8,047 nt of DNA from JBMYQA01 sp049600855 (lineage in GTDB: Bacteria > Bacteroidota > Bacteroidia > Cytophagales > Flammeovirgaceae), in the NCBI GenBank assembly GCA_049600855.1, contig JBMYQA010000282.1:1-8047 (forward strand), given 5' to 3'. Both the position numbers and the translations under genes were made by a program. The notes beneath the pieces are model-generated. The model ran no database searches. It was not told the DNA's origin and saw only the letters and a list, made by a program, of their open reading frames with translations. Shown in pieces: positions 6,871 to 8,047 of this stretch. The first letter of the stretch is position 1. Each line of letters opens with the position of its first letter.

Positions 6871-7677
6871 ATGAACATCCAACTTATTAAATCCAATGGC
6901 TTGCAGTACCTCTACGCAAAAGCGGGTACTGCCTCAAAAAAAGCGCCTATTGTCTTTGTACATGGGGCCTATAATAATGGACATGTTTGGGAAAAAACCT
7001 TTATGCCTTTCTTCCATCAATTGGGACACGATGTATATGCCATTCATCTGAAAGATCAAGAAGAAGCTTTTCAGAAAAAAACACTATTCTCTTACACTTT
7101 AAATAAATATACTCAAAAGTTATCAAGTATTATCGACTTGGTAGAAAGTACTCCGTTTGTGATCGGGCATTCGATGGGCGGTTTGATTGTTCAAAAATAT
7201 TTGGCAAGCAATCCTGATCGAGTGAAAGGAGCCTGTTTATTAGCGGCTGTAGCCCCTTTTGGCACTAAAAACACCATGAAAATGATGTTTGCCAACCCTA
7301 CCCAATTAATGCGCTATACCCTCCTGACTCTAAACCCTGACATTGCCAAAAAATATCCGCCAGCTTATGGTTTATTGTCGGCACGAAGCGATGAGGAAAT
7401 GCGTAAAAGCTTCCAATCCTTTATTATTCGAGAATCCATTTATGCATTAGCAGGCACCTTTATGCCCAAAGTAAATATTGAACGCGTCAAGCAAACACCC
7501 TTATTGGTATTAGGTGCCGCCATTGATGAGCTCATTCTCCCGAAAGATATTATCAAAACAGGCGAAATCTATGGCATTGAGGCCAAGATTTACCCAGAAA
7601 TGGGGCATTTTATGATGTTAGAACCAGATTGGGAAATTATTGCAAATGATATTGTGGAAGGGTTGAAAATCAGTTAA
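6871..7677 (+). CDS. Alpha/beta hydrolase, substrate unknown
   Basis: A 268-residue single-domain alpha/beta-fold hydrolase with no signal peptide, so probably cytoplasmic. PIVFVHGAYNNGHVW (26-40) is the first core strand and oxyanion-hole HG (31-32). The nucleophile elbow is GHSMGG (99-104) with Ser101. LLVLGAAIDELI (211-222) supplies Asp219, and EMGHFMMLEPDW (243-254) supplies His246, completing a Ser-Asp-His triad. Residues 133-200 form the variable cap, which would set the substrate. The family includes esterases, lipases, C-C hydrolases and haloalkane dehalogenases; Ser as nucleophile argues against the last, and nothing here decides among the others. The ATG follows an A-rich stretch with no Shine-Dalgarno sequence, normal for this phylum. 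It is divergent from the leucine dehydrogenase, and an IS1-family element begins about 35 bases after its stop, so no operon partner is visible. Confidence 0.9.
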   Translation: MNIQLIKSNGLQYLYAKAGTASKKAPIVFVHGAYNNGHVWEKTFMPFFHQLGHDVYAIHLKDQEEAFQKKTLFSYTLNKYTQKLSSIIDLVESTPFVIGHSMGGLIVQKYLASNPDRVKGACLLAAVAPFGTKNTMKMMFANPTQLMRYTLLTLNPDIAKKYPPAYGLLSARSDEEMRKSFQSFIIRESIYALAGTFMPKVNIERVKQTPLLVLGAAIDELILPKDIIKTGEIYGIEAKIYPEMGHFMMLEPDWEIIANDIVEGLKIS

Positions 7678-7682
7678 ATTTC

Positions 7683-7698
7683 ATCTAATAATTTAGAT
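7683..7698 (+). terminator. Weak hairpin after the hydrolase, possible terminator
   Basis: ATCTAA and TTAGAT form a 6-bp stem with a 4-base loop, starting 5 bases after the hydrolase stop, followed by TCCTTATTATT. The stem has almost no GC and the T-run is broken, so termination here is only possible. The second arm can alternatively pair with ATCTAAAT at 7718-7725. Confidence 0.25.
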
Positions 7699-7710
7699 TC
7701 CTTATTATTG

Positions 7711-8047
7711 GGTAGTGATCTAAATGTAAGGATGGAGTTTTTGAAAAAATGGCAATGGGGAGGTATTTTGTAAAATGCAACTTCAACAAAATCACCCATG
7801 TCCACATTGCCATAGCAAATTTACTGTACGTAATGGCAAAACATACTATGGTAAGCAAAATTATAAGTGTAAAAACTGTAGCAGACAGTTTGTCGAACGT
7901 ATTGATGATCCAATTCAAGACTATAAAGAGGACTTGTTACCCTTATTATTGCTTGAGCGTATTTCTTTAAGGGGTATCACTCGTGTCTTGGGTAAAAGCC
8001 TTAGTTGGATATACAAGCGCATGAAAGCGCTTTGGGAAAGATTGCCA
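7711..8047 (+). mobile_element. IS1-family insertion sequence, left part (continues past right edge)
   Basis: The reading frame at 7775 is an IS1-type transposase, and the sequence from 7711 (GGTAGTGATCTAAATGTAAGG) looks like the IS1 left terminal repeat, whose insA-side end starts GGTGATGCTGCCAACTTAC. The short leader, a TGGAGTTTTTGA stretch resembling TGGTGTTTTTGA of IS1, and the spacing to the gene fit that end too. The exact first base (7710 or 7711) cannot be settled without the right end. The bases just before it would contain the target duplication. Confidence 0.65.
7775..8047 (+). CDS. insA: IS1-family transposase, N-terminal part (InsA-like)
   Basis: The first 91 codons of the transposase, open to the window edge. 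The N-terminus is the IS1 zinc-finger domain, with Cys9/Cys12 (CPHC) and Cys32/Cys35 (CKNC) as metal ligands. It is followed by a helix-turn-helix-like segment at about 64-88 (ISLRGITRVLGKSLSWIYKRMK) for binding the terminal repeats. The catalytic DDE part would lie beyond the edge, so I cannot tell whether it is one frame, needs the IS1 frameshift, or is broken. The ATG at 7775 is supported by an unusually strong ribosome-binding sequence, GGGGAGGT at 7757-7764, 10 bases upstream, unlike the other genes here. Confidence 0.88.
   Translation, partial: MQLQQNHPCPHCHSKFTVRNGKTYYGKQNYKCKNCSRQFVERIDDPIQDYKEDLLPLLLLERISLRGITRVLGKSLSWIYKRMKALWERLP

Noticed and set aside
7685..7970. Open frames at 7685-7918 (minus) and 7749-7970 (plus) overlapping the IS element
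   Set aside because: Both overlap the IS1-type zinc-finger transposase frame starting at 7775, which explains the sequence and has its own ribosome site.

Overview
The window looks like a piece of a Bacteroidota chromosome (moderately AT-rich). The evidence is the combination of a BtuB-type TonB receptor with a family-typical plug, a leucine dehydrogenase, start regions mostly without Shine-Dalgarno sequences, and candidate -7 elements of the Bacteroidota form TAnnTTTG. A finer placement (for example Saprospiria or Chitinophagia) would be a guess.

Left two thirds (about 1-5207, minus strand): one vitamin B12 uptake operon, read right to left. A candidate promoter leads straight into an adenosylcobalamin riboswitch. 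It is followed by a lipoprotein substrate-binding protein (btuF-like), a single 628-residue protein that fuses a BtuC-type permease to a BtuD-type ATPase, and a BtuB-type outer-membrane receptor that runs off the left edge. The receptor lacks only its last roughly 15 residues. The three genes are separated by only 1 and 4 bases. Together they would give a complete route: receptor across the outer membrane, lipoprotein capture in the periplasm, and a permease/ATPase homodimer across the inner membrane, with the riboswitch shutting the set down when B12 is plentiful.

Middle (5359-6672): a leucine dehydrogenase gene on the minus strand, with its own intrinsic terminator, a candidate promoter and a striking perfect 10-bp inverted repeat 22 bases before its start codon. 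The terminator separates it from the B12 operon.

Right (6871-8047, plus strand): an alpha/beta hydrolase with an intact Ser-Asp-His triad, then the left end and first 91 codons of an IS1-family insertion sequence that continues past the window edge.

No tRNA, rRNA, CRISPR array or obvious defence system was seen. The most notable points are the BtuC-BtuD fusion with a non-canonical Q-loop, the promoter overlapping the riboswitch P1 stem, the dyad before the leucine dehydrogenase, and homopolymer tracts (G7, T7) at places where slippage would matter.
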